The translations under genes were made by a program, and so were the position numbers. This document shows, piece after piece, positions 13,317-13,478 of a stretch of DNA of 13,478 nt. The notes under the pieces were generated by a model, which saw only the letters and a program-made list of their open reading frames with translations, had not been told where the DNA came from and searched no databases. Source of the DNA: JANOGU01 sp964499865 (GTDB taxonomy: Bacteria > Pseudomonadota > Alphaproteobacteria > Rhodobacterales > Rhodobacteraceae). The stretch's first letter is position 1. Each line of letters begins with the position of its first letter. The stretch spans positions 1 to 13,478 of the forward strand of contig CAZCPY010000083.1 in NCBI GenBank assembly GCA_964499865.1. The letters are read 5' to 3'.

Positions 13317-13478
13317 TCAGTCCGCCTCGTCCCCGTCCTCGGCCTCCTCGCCGCCGCCGCGGCCCGCCTTGGCGGCGGAAACCACCCCCAGCGACTTGAG
13401 CTTGCGGTGCAGCGCGCTGCGTTCCATGCCGACGAAGCTGGCGGTGCGGCTGATGTTGCCGCCGAACCGGTTGATCTG
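13317..13478 (-). CDS. ntrX: Nitrogen regulation response regulator NtrX, C-terminal end (partial)
   Basis: Only the last 53 codons are in the window; the gene continues beyond position 13478. The visible part is the Fis-type helix-turn-helix of an NtrC-family response regulator: QINRFGGNISRTASFVGMER followed by SALHRKLKSLGV. This wording is characteristic of NtrX, and the position beside trkA is where ntrX is found in alphaproteobacteria. NtrX, paired with the membrane sensor kinase NtrY, acts in nitrogen, redox and cell-envelope regulation. After the DNA-binding domain there is a short glycine-rich linker and a strongly acidic tail (GEEAEDGDEAD) ending at TGA 13317-13319. The receiver and AAA+ domains are outside the window and cannot be judged. 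Confidence 0.9.
   Translation of the reverse strand, partial: QINRFGGNISRTASFVGMERSALHRKLKSLGVVSAAKAGRGGGEEAEDGDEAD

Overview
The window is GC-rich throughout, and its gene order (ntrX, trkA, trkH, hfq and hflX on one strand) together with the protein sequences points to an alphaproteobacterium, most likely a Rhodobacteraceae/Paracoccaceae member. This placement rests on recognised sequence and synteny, not on a database search.

Layout from left to right: truA and an NADP-type beta-hydroxyacid dehydrogenase, both on the minus strand and closely spaced. An 81-base divergent spacer follows, then four plus-strand genes. These are a membrane-anchored penicillin-acylase-family Ntn hydrolase, an unusual lysine-rich protein with an N-terminal peptidoglycan-binding-like module and a glycine-rich hydrophobic core, a HTD2/MaoC-type hydratase, and a type III CoA-transferase. 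The last two overlap by 4 bases and closely resemble the Chloroflexus 3-hydroxypropionate-bicycle enzymes Meh and Mct. After them come a repeat hairpin and a decayed C-terminal fragment of a QorB/NmrA-like oxidoreductase. The rest of the window is on the minus strand: hflX, hfq, trkH, trkA and the 3' end of ntrX.

The minus-strand block on the right is a conserved alphaproteobacterial housekeeping and regulatory group: a nitrogen response regulator, the regulator and channel subunits of a potassium uptake system, the RNA chaperone Hfq and the ribosome-rescue GTPase HflX. hfq and hflX are translationally coupled through a CTGA overlap that implies a rare CTG start for hflX. The hfq leader carries five consecutive ARN triplets ending in the Shine-Dalgarno AGG, a plausible site for Hfq autoregulation.

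The most interesting metabolic content is the meh-mct pair. It would let mesaconyl-C1-CoA, an intermediate of the ethylmalonyl-CoA pathway common in this group, be isomerised to mesaconyl-C4-CoA and hydrated to citramalyl-CoA, giving a branch to pyruvate plus acetyl-CoA. The least understood gene is the 481-residue peptidoglycan-binding-like protein, which looks like a trafficked or membrane-active protein of unknown function. I saw no tRNA, rRNA, CRISPR array, insertion sequence or prophage.
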